This document shows positions 1 through 11,380 of a DNA stretch of 64,000 nt, one piece after another. Where the stretch lies: positions 1-64,000 of the forward strand of contig JAJKFJ010022037.1 in NCBI GenBank assembly GCA_027382625.1, given 5' to 3'. This stretch comes from Tetmemena sp. SeJ-2015. Lineage: Eukaryota > Ciliophora > Spirotrichea > Sporadotrichida > Oxytrichidae. A model generated the notes under the pieces. That model saw nothing but the letters and a program-made list of their open reading frames with translations, was not told the DNA's origin and searched no databases. The translations under genes were made by a program, and so were the position numbers. The number at the start of each line of letters is the position of its first letter. Position 1 is the first letter of the stretch.

Positions 1-1299
1 AGTTAATTAGATGCTGAATCCTTCTTTAGGAATTTGCAATGCATGTCTAAGTTTAAAAAGTCCTAGTTTAATATAAAATCTTGAGAAATTTAGTAAATAC
101 TAGATAGCGGAGGAGTATTAGTAGTCTTAGTCAAACTGAATCGTGATCTCTCCAATGTTTGAGATTTTGGTCACTCTGGCTTTGAATTCATCCTAAAACT
201 GCTTCCCTTACTTCAGTTTAAAATTATAATAAAATCAAATTAGTTGTTCCTAGATCTCAGAAGTTGTTTTATTAATAGATTTTAGCAAGTCCGCAAAGTT
301 AACTTACTCTACTGACATTTCAAAAGTGTATCTCAAGCTATTCACTGGATTAATCTCGTTCCTTAAGAAAATAAAACATGTAAGTAAACGACGAAAGAAT
401 ACTACCCTATCTCAGAGATAGAAGTAGGGGAGAAAACATTTATTTAAACTAATCAGCATCATTTATTATGAACAAAGTTTTCGTCATTAAAGGTACTAAA
501 AGCACTTGCTTATCCCATCTCTACTGAAATAGTGTAGGAAATCTTTTGCTCGGAAGCGCTCTAATCTTTATTAACTATCTGAGGTAGTTTGTAACTACTC
601 TCAACTCCTATTGTTGCAATTTGGTTAACTAATAGTACAAGATCAAGTTTAATTGCCTTGATGAAACAAATTAATGGATGGAATTCCCTTTTTTATTTTC
701 TTATTATAAACTAGTGAAGAAATCCTGCCAAAGCATGATCTTTACGAAGCTGCTCTGTGAAATCAATACTTGGCACCTTATCTCAAGTCTCACCGAGGAG
801 TATATCTTGAACATAATAAATAGTACGACCTGTTGTCCTTGAGTTAGAGAAATTCGACTCCTTCCTTGTCCAAGTCCTCCGACAGTTGGCGTGCTTGCGA
901 AGTTTTTAAAAGTCATGGCTGACAGGATGGCAAGAATTTATAGATTTACAAGTCTCACATGCCTGGGAAGTGGATGCTGCGATACTATCTACCTTTGCTA
1001 CGAAGGATGACATATTTCAAAAGGATTATATGTGTCTCCTTGTAGATAAGCAAGCGATGCGCAGTAAATAACCATCGAGATATTCCCAATATTCTTGGAG
1101 GGCTAAACTTAATCTTCAAAGGATGGAAAGACTCTGTAACTGGGCTTACCAAATAAGGGGAAGACTACCCAAAAGCTCATGAGGCTCAAGAACGCAAGGA
1201 GCAGGATTAAGAAGCAGATTGAAGCTGAAATGGTCAGGATGGAGGACAGATCGAGCAAGAGTATATTACAAGAGCAGACAGACTGTACTTCAATCTAAT

Positions 1300-2450
1300 G
1301 CTATAGAGACCAAGTAGCAAGCGTCAATTAAGTGAAAGGAAGCTACGCAGTGACTAGACGAGCGTCTTAAAGTGCGAGCGTGCGATTGACTTAACTTAAT
1401 TTTGTTAAGTCTTTTAATAAGTTATTTTAATGTGCTCGAAGAGGCAGAGTTGTTTTGAACAAGCTGAGGGATTTTGAGACGACTCTATTCTTGCTTCGGT
1501 AATACTCAAAAGTGCTTGATAGGGTTAAGATTATAGGATGTATTAGATGGAGCAGTCACTTGGTATCTCCTCGAGCACCTTCAGATTCTTTTAAATCGAC
1601 AAGTTATCAATGATAATGATAATGGTACTGCCAGTTGGCAGCTGAGGCTAGAGTAACATGAGGAAGGCGAGAAAATGAGTGAGATTGTTGCTGCCACAGA
1701 TGACCTTGTCGTGGAGAAGGCCATGCCTCGCTTATCATGCTGATGACGGTGTGAGAGTTTCTAAGCGTGCTGGGAATCTAAACTATCATTCTTTCTTTAA
1801 GCCAACTCTTCAATCGGCGACTGCCTTGCGTTGAATGTCGACTCATTCAGATAGACCAGGCAACCCTCGATGATGTGCTTAAAGAAATCTTTATGCTTTC
1901 TCTGGGCCTCTTGCTACTTGTCCTCCTTGCCGCGATAGAAATTGCCAACAGCTCGATACTTCATGCTATTGCGGAGGCAGATCTTCCTCAAGCAAATGGC
2001 CAAGAGTAGAGGAATGTCATAGCGATGATGAAGGAAGTGGCAATTCTACTCAAGCATTAGTTAAGCCATTTCATTCACCGCCTTGATTCATGAGATGCGA
2101 CGCTGAATGTCTGGCGAGAGTGGGGACTTCTTCCATCTGTTGCAGATCCTCTCTTCAACCAAGAATCTATTCCTACGCCATCACTAGACGATCATATTGA
2201 CCGCACAAACTAGAAATCAAAGAATGTTCGCAATTTAGGGATAGGTGAGGAGAGGAATCTTATCAGAGTTAAAAGTTCAGAACTCGTAGAAAGATTGCGG
2301 AAAGATGCTGCTCATACATAATTATCTATTGCACTCGCATCTTTAATGGCTTACTCTTTTGTATCGCCTTCGTCTTGGGTTGAGGGAGTTGATTTTCCAG
2401 AAAAGAATAAAGTTGATGCAGGGTATATACTTGCGAGGTGAGGAGGAAAG
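1300..2450 (-). pseudogene. Degenerate Tc1/mariner-like DDE transposase
   Basis: Read on the minus strand with UAA/UAG as Gln, this stretch gives patches of a DDE-family transposase. There is a helix-turn-helix-like N-terminal patch, then the patch LVYLNESTFN where the family has a first catalytic Asp (here Asn). Next comes IIIIDNLSIQK, matching the second-Asp block, then NLNPIKHF, matching the LNPIE block with Lys for the third acidic residue. The patches lie in different frames and are separated by UGA codons, so the copy is broken. Hypotrich germlines are known to carry many DDE transposons of the TBE type. I cannot say whether this is a TBE copy or another Tc1/mariner relative, and I saw no C4A4 telomere-like terminal repeat beside it. 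Confidence 0.6.
1388..1411. repeat. Perfect 8-bp inverted repeat
   Basis: GACTTAAC and its exact reverse complement GTTAAGTC are separated by 8 bases, just past the C-terminal end of the transposase remnant. It could be a remnant element end or a chance AT-rich hairpin. Confidence 0.5.
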
Positions 2451-2499
2451 AGTGTGATCAGGATCGAAGGCTTCAAATTTTCGCTTTTTGGAAAAGTTT

Positions 2500-4486
2500 G
2501 CCAACTGCGAATCCTTTTCGCAGATATTAAAATGGTTCTAAACTAATAATGATCTAACTCCTAATAAATATTGTATTATACTATAAGTCAGCCTGGAACA
2601 ATATTTAGGAGTCTGGAAAAGTTCCCACACTCTTATTGGTTGTTAAACTCGGCTGACTTTTCACTTCAAGAGTCCATTAAAATTTAGTGTTCACAGTTCT
2701 TTCATTATCCTCAATAGTTAAACAAAATAATTCACCTTTTGAATATCTTAACATACTTTACAATTATTTGAATAATCTATTTAATTTCACTAATTTAGTT
2801 GCTTGAATCACGAAAATATAAACTCCTTTGAAATTAGCATTGTTAGTTTGGCTAATTTGATAAGTCTTGGTGTTTTTATTGAAGTTTACGAATGAAGGCA
2901 AGTTGAAAGTAGGAATCGCAAAAGAAGAGAAAGTGATAGTGTATTGAGCACAGTTAGTTTCATACTGTACATCTTAAAAGTTAAATTCTCTTCCGACAGA
3001 CCCTAAATACGCACAAAAAAACTATTTTTTAAGATAATTTAGGAGTAATAAAATTATTTATTATGCTTAATCTAATTGCTTAAAAATAGTAGGTGTGATA
3101 TAGAGATGTGCCAGTGGATTAAACTAATTCCAAGCTGCAGATCAAGGGCCCTTTTAATTCAATGGAGAAATCGTGGGAGTAAATTTAAGTGCCATCAAAA
3201 GTATTGGACACTATAATTGTCATGAAGTAATTGTTCGTATATTGTAAATCATTAATCGTGATAAGTAAAATATAGGATGAATTTGATAAGTTGACAAAGG
3301 GCAAGCAAAATATAATGGAGATAATGTTTTTAGCAAAGTACTATGTATTAAATTAGAGATCTTTTAAAACATAATGCTTTTAAATTTAATTAGAGAGCTA
3401 GCTCATCACAGATAAGTATCAAGATAAACAATGCCTCAGTCGCACCTTTAGTTTTTATAACTGCGCTTTGATTGCTTATTTTTTTAAGGTGAGAGTAGAA
3501 CCTTTTGAATTTTTGTAAATCAGTGAGAGCAATGCAAATCTTGTTCATGATGTTGTTCAAAAGTACACACACTAACTATACTTTTGTTTGAGATTTCATG
3601 CTTAGATGAGTCTCTGTTGATAGGCAGGGTGCCTTTCTTGTCCTAGACGCTTGCACCTTCTGCTGCCTCCTTAAAGTTTACAAGTAGAGTATGATGTTGA
3701 GTATTTTAGTTGTAGCTGTAGTTGCTGAAGTAGAGATATAAATTAACTCTTAATTTAAGCAGTTTTAAATGTTGAAGCAATGAATAAGGATAGAGCAATT
3801 TTGCATTTCTACAAAAAAAAATCGACTATTAACTAATCATATTCATCCTATATTAGTACTAGAATCAAATGTGAAGGGCTCATTTAATGGCGAACCGCCT
3901 TAAATGATAGCAACTATAGTGAATTAATCACACTTCCCATACTTGTCGAGAATCAAAGTGATAGGGATAATAAATCTTAAGATTTATATTTTAAAGAATT
4001 TGTTCCTTAGTATCAACTAGTGTGTTTATGTAAAAAGTGTAAGAATTAAGTAGAGATGAACTAGTTACAGATACTGTATATAATAAATGTGTTGTAAATA
4101 GTTATTAATTTTGTAGCACACTCGATAAAGTTGATTGGAAAGAATTGATCGAATAGAAATCCATCAGTTCGCTAGGCTCTAACAATTATGGTTGCGCCTA
4201 AGTTCTCCTTTTGAAAACCTTTAGGGTAGGTTAAAATGCCTGTTTGCGCATCAACTACAATGTGACTATCAGGAGAAATTTCGACACTATAGACTCTAAA
4301 AGCATCAGAGCAGGTTTCATCTCCAGTAAAATATGTGCTAGTATCTAAAGTGAAGTCGGTTGTTACTGCAGGATCATCAATCACGTAATAAATATCCTCA
4401 ATTGCAACAGTTTCAAAGAGAGGATAGTTCCATGATTGATTTGGTGTAAAAAACAAAAATATATGATAAATTTGAGCAAGGCTCAT
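2500..4486 (-). CDS. IES-broken surface/adhesion-type protein (partial)
   Basis: A minus-strand coding series in at least five blocks (about 4486-4105, 4067-3850, 3760-3590, 3330-3060, 3000-2760). Each block reads as Ser/Thr/Asn-rich beta-type extracellular sequence, for example YSVEISPDSHIVVDAQTG, which resembles cadherin-like or putative-Ig repeats. Two joins can be made: a TAACT pointer (4063-4067 and 4100-4104) and a shorter ATT join near 3990-4020, both restoring frame. Frame breaks remain between later blocks, so the gene is either incompletely resolved or decaying. The start at 4486 is only the first in-frame Met of the visible block. The similar blocks at 6.85-7.5 kb may be an upstream part of the same gene or a paralogue. 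No specific function is claimed. Confidence 0.45.
4068..4104. other. IES, 37 bp, pointer TAACT
   Basis: Flanked by AGTTA on the plus strand (4063-4067, 4100-4104), which is TAACT in gene orientation. Removing one copy plus the insert joins the surface-protein frame without a stop. Confidence 0.6.
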
Positions 4487-4829
4487 TATAATATTTTTTT
4501 TAGCAATAAATTTAATTTAATTATTAGGCCATGAGGTTTTTATAGTCTCACTGAAATCTTCTAAGATATATATCAAATACAAATAGTTGATTAGAGATCA
4601 TAAATACTCTGAAAATAAACAAAAGAAGACAGCAATTTCTTAAATACACAAACGAGAGGGCTAGGTTGAATAGCGATTAGAAATCTCTTAATGCAGATAA
4701 AAGTCAGTTTATATCTTCTTAATGTAATACTTTCATGATGGGAGTTGCAACAACTAATGCAAAACTTCTATCTAGCATGATTATCTGATTGGTTAAATCA
4801 CAAATTATGGTAGAAATATTAATTAAAAT

Positions 4830-5070
4830 TGGTGATTTTTTTAAAATAATAAATGGAGAGTTGCAACTTCGTGTCAGTTGAAATCGTTCAAACATCCCCT
4901 AATCTGCAGCTTGTTCAATAGCTTATTTAAAATTAATATGAGTTTCTTCTTTAATCATCTTCTGCTCCTCTCAGCAGTAAGATATGACTCACGCACTCTT
5001 CTTCATCCTTAAATTCATTTTCATTAAAACAGTGTCGCTTATAACTCTTGACTGAGCGCTCCCATACAAA
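4830..5070 (-). other. Possible short coding patch
   Basis: Two adjacent minus-strand stretches lack UGA and have coding-like composition, for example NENEFKDEEECVSHILL and then FKQAIEQAADQGMFERFQL in another frame. The flanking DNA is AT-rich. It could be an isolated MDS of an unidentified gene. Confidence 0.25.
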
Positions 5071-5750
5071 AGTTACAAGGAAAAAAGTTCTTATAATTTA
5101 ATCTGAATCGAATGGTCTAATAATTATTTAAATTGGAAACACTTCAACTGTCACTGATTTACTCCATTTTAATTTAATAACTAATTTAATTCTCTTTTTT
5201 ATTAAATTCAAAGCTATAATTTGGCAATGATTTATACTTACATTTTTTATTGGGAGATTTTCCTAAAATAATCCTTCATTGAGTCTTATCTTAACAAATC
5301 TCTAGCAAATTGACATTAGTTTATTGATTTAATTTGTTTGCCATTTTTTATTTATTTATTTGATTATCTGATAGCTCAATTCAGTTTCAGCCTGTAATTA
5401 ATTTACTGTTTATTTTAAGAGTATTTATGATCTCTAATAAATTATTCATATTTGACCTATAATGCTTTATGTAAAGCTAGTACTAGGAATACCAGAATTA
5501 TATTGGAGTGAGAGCAAGAAATTACCTAAATTAATCTGCACGTTGAAAGCAAAAGTAGATGGACTTATAACTGGCAATGAGCTTGCATTGTGCGAACTAA
5601 AATACGATGCTGAATCACTAAAATATTTATTCGAATTAAATTAATTACAAGACTGCTCTTAAAAGAAGCTTTCAACATAACCAAAATAATTCAAGTCAAA
5701 AGCGTCGCCCACTATTTAAATTAACACAAAAATTTATTTTACTAAGTAGA
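5070..5750. other. AT-rich stretch, no gene recognised
   Basis: Only a short plus-strand open frame (about 5462-5644, continuing further if UAA is Gln) stands out. It has no recognisable domain. Confidence 0.4.
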
Positions 5751-5751
5751 C

Positions 5752-5945
5752 ATTTGGGGGGGGGAAAGTGCACCTCCTCCCCTTTTTATGATCAAAATCG
5801 CTAAAATAAAATCGCCCATGTAAGCCAAAATCGGCCCAAAATGCCAAAAAATTAAGAGTTTTTGGCCTTTGAAATTTCCTTGAGGATCAAATTTCATTAT
5901 TTCGATTTTTAACAAAATGTTCTATTTATAGTTTACAAAGTCTAA
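5752..5945 (+). repeat. Left arm of the long inverted repeat
   Basis: Pairs with 6410-6595. It begins in the G run and includes the palindromic GTGCAC and the word GATCAAAATCGCTAAA. Confidence 0.7.
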
Positions 5946-6409
5946 TTTTGATGATACTTTTATGATTTTGTGATTTCATCTGATTTAATTACTGAGTCAC
6001 ATTTGCGCTCCAATATATATCAGATTCTTCTATAGAGTTATTATAATATATATTATTATATAAGATTGGTGGGAGAAGTTATGCATTTAATATACATGAA
6101 ATTTAATGCTTTTGATAAAGAAATAGTTAATTAAACTTTCTATATTTTCTAAAATACCCTTCTCTTTGAATTAAAGACAGAGTAAGAAACCAAATTCTTC
6201 AAATAATTGAAATTATTTCTACTTTGCAGAACTTATCAGATTCTTCTTAAGTAAATATATTAGAGGAAGGATTTCTCAAAGTTGGAGAGGACATCAAATG
6301 TAATATTTATAAATACGGAAGGGAAGATTTTATTTATAATTAAATTGGCCCTTCATCATTTAATAAATATTATTTTGTTGTTAATTTGATTTGAAACATA
6401 TTTTTAGAT

Positions 6410-6595
6410 TGTTTTGTTAAAAGTGAAATAATGAATTTTGACTCTCAAGGAAATTACAAAGGCCATAAACACTTAATATTTTGGGATTTTTGGCCAATTT
6501 CGGCCTATATGTAAGATTTTTTTTTAGCGATTTTGATCATAAAAATGGAGGAAGGTGCACTTCCGTCCCTCCTCCGACATTCCCTTTGCCACTTA
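6410..6595 (-). repeat. Right arm of the long inverted repeat
   Basis: Its reverse complement matches the left arm through GATCAAAATCGCTAAA, a GGCC...AAAAT region and TTTCCTTGAG. The two arms differ at scattered positions, so the insertion is not recent. Confidence 0.7.
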
Positions 6596-6847
6596 TCATG
6601 CCAGAGTAAGGGTCAAGATTAGAATAAGGAGAAAGCATTCTAGATGAAGTTGGTACTGTACTAATTTTGAATAAATCAAAGACTGTTTATTCAAGGTTGA
6701 GAGCATCGGATGATGCTAACAGTACTACTTTATCAAAATATTTATAAGATTGAATTTAATCTTCATTTCCATTTCTCTTTCCCAAAATTAATAATTATAT
6801 TTAATTAAAATGTAAAGTCCAGAGTCATTTAACACTTCAAAAATAAT

Positions 6848-7505
6848 TTTCTTCAACCGCAAGAAATACAATATAAATTTCTAAAAAGGTTGACTATTTT
6901 ATTTAAAAATATACAAGTTTGAGGCTGCCAAGCTATTAGATGATTAAATTAATTTAAATGTAAATTTTTAGAATGATAGCAATAGGGTCTCCGATGGGAT
7001 TCATTTTGATTTGATAGATGTAGTTTGGAAAGGTACTGCCGACTGAAAGCACTCCAAATACAATGTCTCTCGACAAAGGATCACCTTTTAAAAATATCAA
7101 CTATAGGATATTTGAAATCAAGGGAGGCAGATTGTTTTATTAAAGATCAATTTAAATGATCTCCTATTTCATATTAAATGTTTGATTGAAGTTATTTATT
7201 GAGGAATCAAAATTTACACTTCCCAGCTTAAAATAAAATCTTCTATAGAGCTATTTTCTTTCATTTATTGAGGTTTACTGTAGATAAAGCATCGGTTTTA
7301 TGGATTGTCAAATATTTAAATCCTCTTATCATCTTTTTTTTTTAATAAAATAATAATTTAAATAGAAGTCTGTGCCTAAATTGTATTAAGAAGCAACGAT
7401 CAGATAGTAAACAGTTAAAAAAATTAATTTAGTAACCTGAAGCGGCCTTCACCAAGTTTAATCCATTCGACTGCCATCCAAATCCTAATGCATCTAAAGA
7501 CATTT
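6848..7505 (-). CDS. IES-broken surface-type protein fragment
   Basis: A minus-strand start at about 7505 gives MSLDALGFGWQSN. After an interrupted stretch a longer block follows (about 7235-6965) that includes GSVNFDSSINNFNQTF and DIVFGVLSVGSTFPNY. The FDSS and Asn/Ser-rich beta style resembles the blocks at 2.5-4.5 kb, so this may be another part or copy of the same family, with the inverted-repeat element lying between. Not all joins are resolved and no function can be named. Confidence 0.35.
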
Positions 7506-7547
7506 TATTTAGAATAATATAGCTTAAATTAGGAATTAATCTGAATT

Positions 7548-8280
7548 AAAGAGTAACCCCGAAAGGATTAGGTAAACACGATCATAGCAGGTGCAACCGC
7601 CCCCAATAAACACGTTTCAGCCCATGATGTCAGTTTAATTAGTGATGACGCTCTAATTTGGGACTAGAGATTATTCCCTGTGGTACTTGATTTCTGACAC
7701 CCCCTGGATATCTCACTCTGTGTACATCTGAATCTGCCGGCCTCACCTGGGTGTAAAAACCTCGAATCCGGCGTTGGTTAGACATTGCGAAGGAAAAAAC
7801 GCAACAGGCTTACAAAATTTACTAGACCAGTATGACTCTATGGTGTTAAGCTATCACCATTAAGTAACATCTTATTGCATACATTAGTGGTAAGGCCTCA
7901 CATGCACACCTTCACAGACTGCGTCTGTGAGTTACAAACTCTTACACCTAACCCACCGAGTTCCCTTGAGGATTTCTACCGCAACTATTGCTCCTTGTTA
8001 GGGTCCCTTAACTCTTTCACTGGGAGGTCACTAATCTAGGGCCGAAAGGCTACGGCTTGGGACGTGGTACAGTCATCGCACGACTTTGGAATTCGCCACA
8101 ATCCACGCACCCCTCTATTAGATACACTACACCACTTATCTCGGAATTCTAAACAAGATCGCCTCCAGGGAGATAAAAACACCGTACCAGATGAATTGAG
8201 TAATGGCCAGCTGACTTCCCTACCCAGCCAAGCCAACTTTGGTGCCACGTCACAGGTCCTAAATTTTAACTTTCTAATTT
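7548..8280. other. GC-rich block of unknown origin, hairpin-bearing
   Basis: About 730 bp stands out sharply from its AT-rich surroundings by its much higher G+C. The edges are abrupt: AT-rich DNA resumes at about 8262. It contains compact palindromes, including a perfect 8-bp stem with a 3-nt loop at 7912-7930 (TCACAGAC-TGC-GTCTGTGA) and an ATGGTG...CACCAT stem at 7840-7860. The minus strand is free of UGA for about 125 codons (about 8262-7885), but the peptide matches no family I recognise. I considered rRNA, tRNA clusters and organellar DNA and could not support any. A structured RNA gene, a GC-rich mobile element or foreign DNA all remain possible. Confidence 0.5.
7912..7930. repeat. Perfect hairpin inside the GC-rich block
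   Basis: Eight paired bases around a TGC loop. It is the strongest local palindrome in the GC-rich block. Confidence 0.6.
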
Positions 8281-8289
8281 AATAATTCT

Positions 8290-9685
8290 AGCTAAAATTA
8301 AAAAATGAAATCTGAATTGTATTAACAAAATAAATGAAGAATTATAAATTAAATGCACTAAGTTAATTAGGGAGCTGAATAAGGGGGGATTACGATCGCT
8401 TATTGAATTTTAGTAGGAATTTGTTCTAATTCTTTAACGATAGAGAGTTTTAAGAAAAGATAATGATGTTTTTGTTGCTGAAAATAGAATGAGTCAAGTT
8501 CAAAACAGAGGTAACTTTTCTTCACACCTTCAACGAGAAATTATATTGATGAAAGTTGCTTATAATTTAGTGCTTACTTAACTAGTAATAAAAATGACTT
8601 CAAAACTCAAACTTTAACGCATGAAAATTTTTACTTTCTAATTAATTAATAATTTAATACTCTCATTTATTAATTTCTCAGCATTATTTTAATTATAATT
8701 TAGGATCTAATAAAATTGATTGCGCTATAAAATAGTAAGTGAGATTTTTCACTATGTGAAAGTTAAATTTCTCCATGCTCTGTAGTTTATTCTATTGTCA
8801 ATTATAATTCATAATTGATTATCCTATTCTCAATATATGGTCTTTCTGAATAGCAAAATTTTTTATTTACATCATTATTATAATAATATTTTACCTAATA
8901 AATCATATGAGTGGCCTTAAAATTGAGAGTTTTTCTATTGTATTTACAATAAGATAATGTAGTAAAATTAATTCCATGTCAATATAGATGTGTATTTAAA
9001 AATTAAATTAAAAAAAATCTTCTACTGATTTTAAGAAATTTTTAATTTAATTACAGTTTATTTTGTAATATCAAATAATCTAATCTATATATTATGTTTA
9101 ATACATTGTAATGGGGTTGTTTGGAAGGGCTGAGAAAGAATAGAGTATCATTTTTTATTCATATTAATCTGTAGTGGAATAAAAAAAGGAGTAAAACTAA
9201 ATATATATTAAAAATATTATTGCCTTATTTAATATTAAAATTAATGATAGCAAATTAGTTATGCAAATGACTTTGTTCCTCTCCTCTATCTCTCATGTTG
9301 AGGTCCATTATAAATATTAGCTAATTCCAAATATATTTCATCATTTAATCTAAGTGGGTATATTCCTTATTATAATCTATTGCTAAACCTTAATCAAATT
9401 TTAGGATATTTTAGAGTCAGATTGAATCACCTCAAAATTAAATGCTCCAAGATAATATTTGATAAACCAAACTGTTCGCCTTTAATTAAACGTTCCCTAA
9501 TAAGATTAAATGCTTTATTTATATCTTAATTTTAATTTAATATTGGGAATGCTTGCACTAAAATATTGTAATTTATAATTCGAAATATTAAAATAAACTC
9601 TTTAATAAATATAAATAATATATTTTGAAAAAGGAGTCATTGTCGAGGTATACTACTTAATATGGTTTTTCAATTTTATGAAAAG
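8290..9685. other. AT-rich DNA without recognised genes
   Basis: Very A+T-rich with runs of A and T. No code-6 frame with protein-like composition and no repeats were noticed. Likely germline-limited sequence. Confidence 0.5.
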
Positions 9686-9689
9686 ATAA

Positions 9690-10079
9690 AATTTAAATAG
9701 TTGTGGCCAAGTGAAATCCATTCATATATCGGCTGCAGCTAAAACAGTGGCTTCCACGGAAATAATCAAGAAATATAAGGCGGTGTTGTAATTTCCGTTT
9801 ATCAACACTAGAATTTTATACTTTAAATTTTTTTCTTTAAAGAAAATGTTTTAATTTTTTTAGGAGCCTCTGCACCATCTTGAAACTTCACAGTCTTGAC
9901 AAAATCTTTGCTAAAAGATTAATCTTTAATTTGACATTGCAATCAAATAGAGGTATTGAAGTTGATGATATGATCTTTTGCCAGCTGTTGATTTGAATTG
10001 GAGAGAAGTATGCTACTACAGTATCTACTCCGTTTCTTTAACCACCTACCACCAAGTGAGACATTTTTGTAATGTCCAT
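9690..10079 (-). CDS. Small IES-broken gene, unknown product
   Basis: The minus-strand start at 10079 gives MDITKMSHLVVGG, followed by NGVDTVVAYFSPIQINSW. A 35-bp insert with pointer TGTCAA then intervenes. Deleting it joins PLFDCNVK to TVKFQDGAEAPKK in frame. A later block at about 9785-9700 reads NGNYNTALYFLIISVEATV. The clean pointer join supports a real gene rather than random open frame. I cannot name the family; the beta-rich look is reminiscent of extracellular domains but that is weak. The 3' end is not resolved. Confidence 0.4.
9902..9936. other. IES, 35 bp, pointer TGTCAA
   Basis: TTGACA (plus strand) occurs at 9896-9901 and 9931-9936. Excision restores a minus-strand frame. Confidence 0.55.
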
Positions 10080-11380
10080 CGTATTTTATATTTTAATTCA
10101 AACTGTTTAATTGTTAATATAAATATAATTTTATTTTCAATCAATTAAAAGATATTACAATGAATTTGTAATTATCTTGCAATATATATAAGAAAGATTG
10201 AATAAGATTACAATAAATAACAAAATTTTAAACTTTATAAAAGTAAATTTTTGAGAAACTTTGAGTTATTGATTGAAAGCGCCTCTGCGGAAGAATCCTT
10301 ATTTTTAAAGTATTATATTTGTAAAAAAAATTAGATAACTACAATAAGAAATTAATTTTAATTGAGTCTCAAAAAGTAATCCATTTATAATTGCAAATGA
10401 GTAGTTTCACTCTTCAAAGTAAGAGGGTATCGTTGATAGCAATTTTTAGTAGGGGATTCTGAAGTTATTGCACACATTTGTCTGAAAAAACAAGCAATGT
10501 ATATCATATTTTAACGACAATAATATTTTATAATCATCAGAACTACGGATAGCCAATGTTTTAAACACGTTATTTAATTACCATATTAAATTATTTACTA
10601 AAACAGAAGAAAGATATTTCATTTTATTAAATAAAAGTATAAGATGTTAATTATTCTAAATCTATAATTCCTTCATAAATCATTTGACTAGGAATGTTGA
10701 AATCTTTAACTTAAATTTATCTCAATTTTTCATTATTGTTAGGAAAAATAAAATAAAATATTAACTTTAATGTTATTTAACAGCAGAGATTTTTATAAAT
10801 AATTTTCTATCAAGAGTTAAGATTTATTTACCAAATTGAAATAAGTAGCCAAACATCGCAATTCAAAATGAATGAGTTTATTTCTTAAAATAAGGATCAT
10901 TTAGAAATGTGTAATTAATGACCCAGATAAAACATAATTCACTTTGGAATTAAATATGCTTTAATCTTGTGAGAGTTTAGCAGAATAAATGTTTAGGGAC
11001 AACAAAAGTTTACATTTTAAATTATCATAGATAACAAAGGGTCTCTGTTGATTTTTAAAAATAATTTTATTTTAACTCAAATTTAAAAATTAATGTTTTG
11101 GGATCATTTCAAAAGAGCAAATTATTTAATTAACAAATATTAGAAGATCCTAATAGAGTAATTTGTTTACGACCAAAAATATAATAATAAAGGGAATAGG
11201 ATTTTATAAAAGACTCGCATAATTTATGCCTAGTTTATTGATTATCTGCATTTTTATATTTTTATTTTAATTTTTCTCTTCTATCCATTATTTTTACATT
11301 TGCTACTAAATTTGCAAAAATAAATTAATTTGACTTTTAAATAAACTAGAATTGTAATAAAAAAGATTCATAGCGAATGA
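10080..11380. other. AT-rich DNA without recognised genes
   Basis: No supported coding segment, RNA gene or repeat was seen. Composition resembles 8.3-9.7 kb. Confidence 0.5.

Larger units (their letters stand above)
5752..6595. mobile_element. MITE-like element with long terminal inverted repeats
   Basis: The left arm (about 5752-5945) and right arm (about 6410-6595) are inverted copies of each other, with mismatches, over about 170-190 bp. Shared words in opposite orientation include AAGTGCACC, TTTTTATGATCAAAATCG, GGCCTTTG and AATTTCCTTGAG. The outermost part is G-rich on the left (a G run at 5757-5765) and C-rich on the right. The interior is about 465 bp of AT-rich DNA with no convincing ORF. 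I see no obvious target-site duplication. Length, structure and lack of coding capacity fit a non-autonomous DNA transposon. Confidence 0.7.

Noticed and set aside
5462..5644. A 60-codon plus-strand ORF as a gene
   Set aside because: No start context, no family, no pointer or intron support; AT-rich surroundings.
7548..8280. rRNA, tRNA cluster or organellar DNA in the GC-rich block
   Set aside because: No universal rRNA word, no T-arm consensus in a foldable context and no organellar gene could be recognised.
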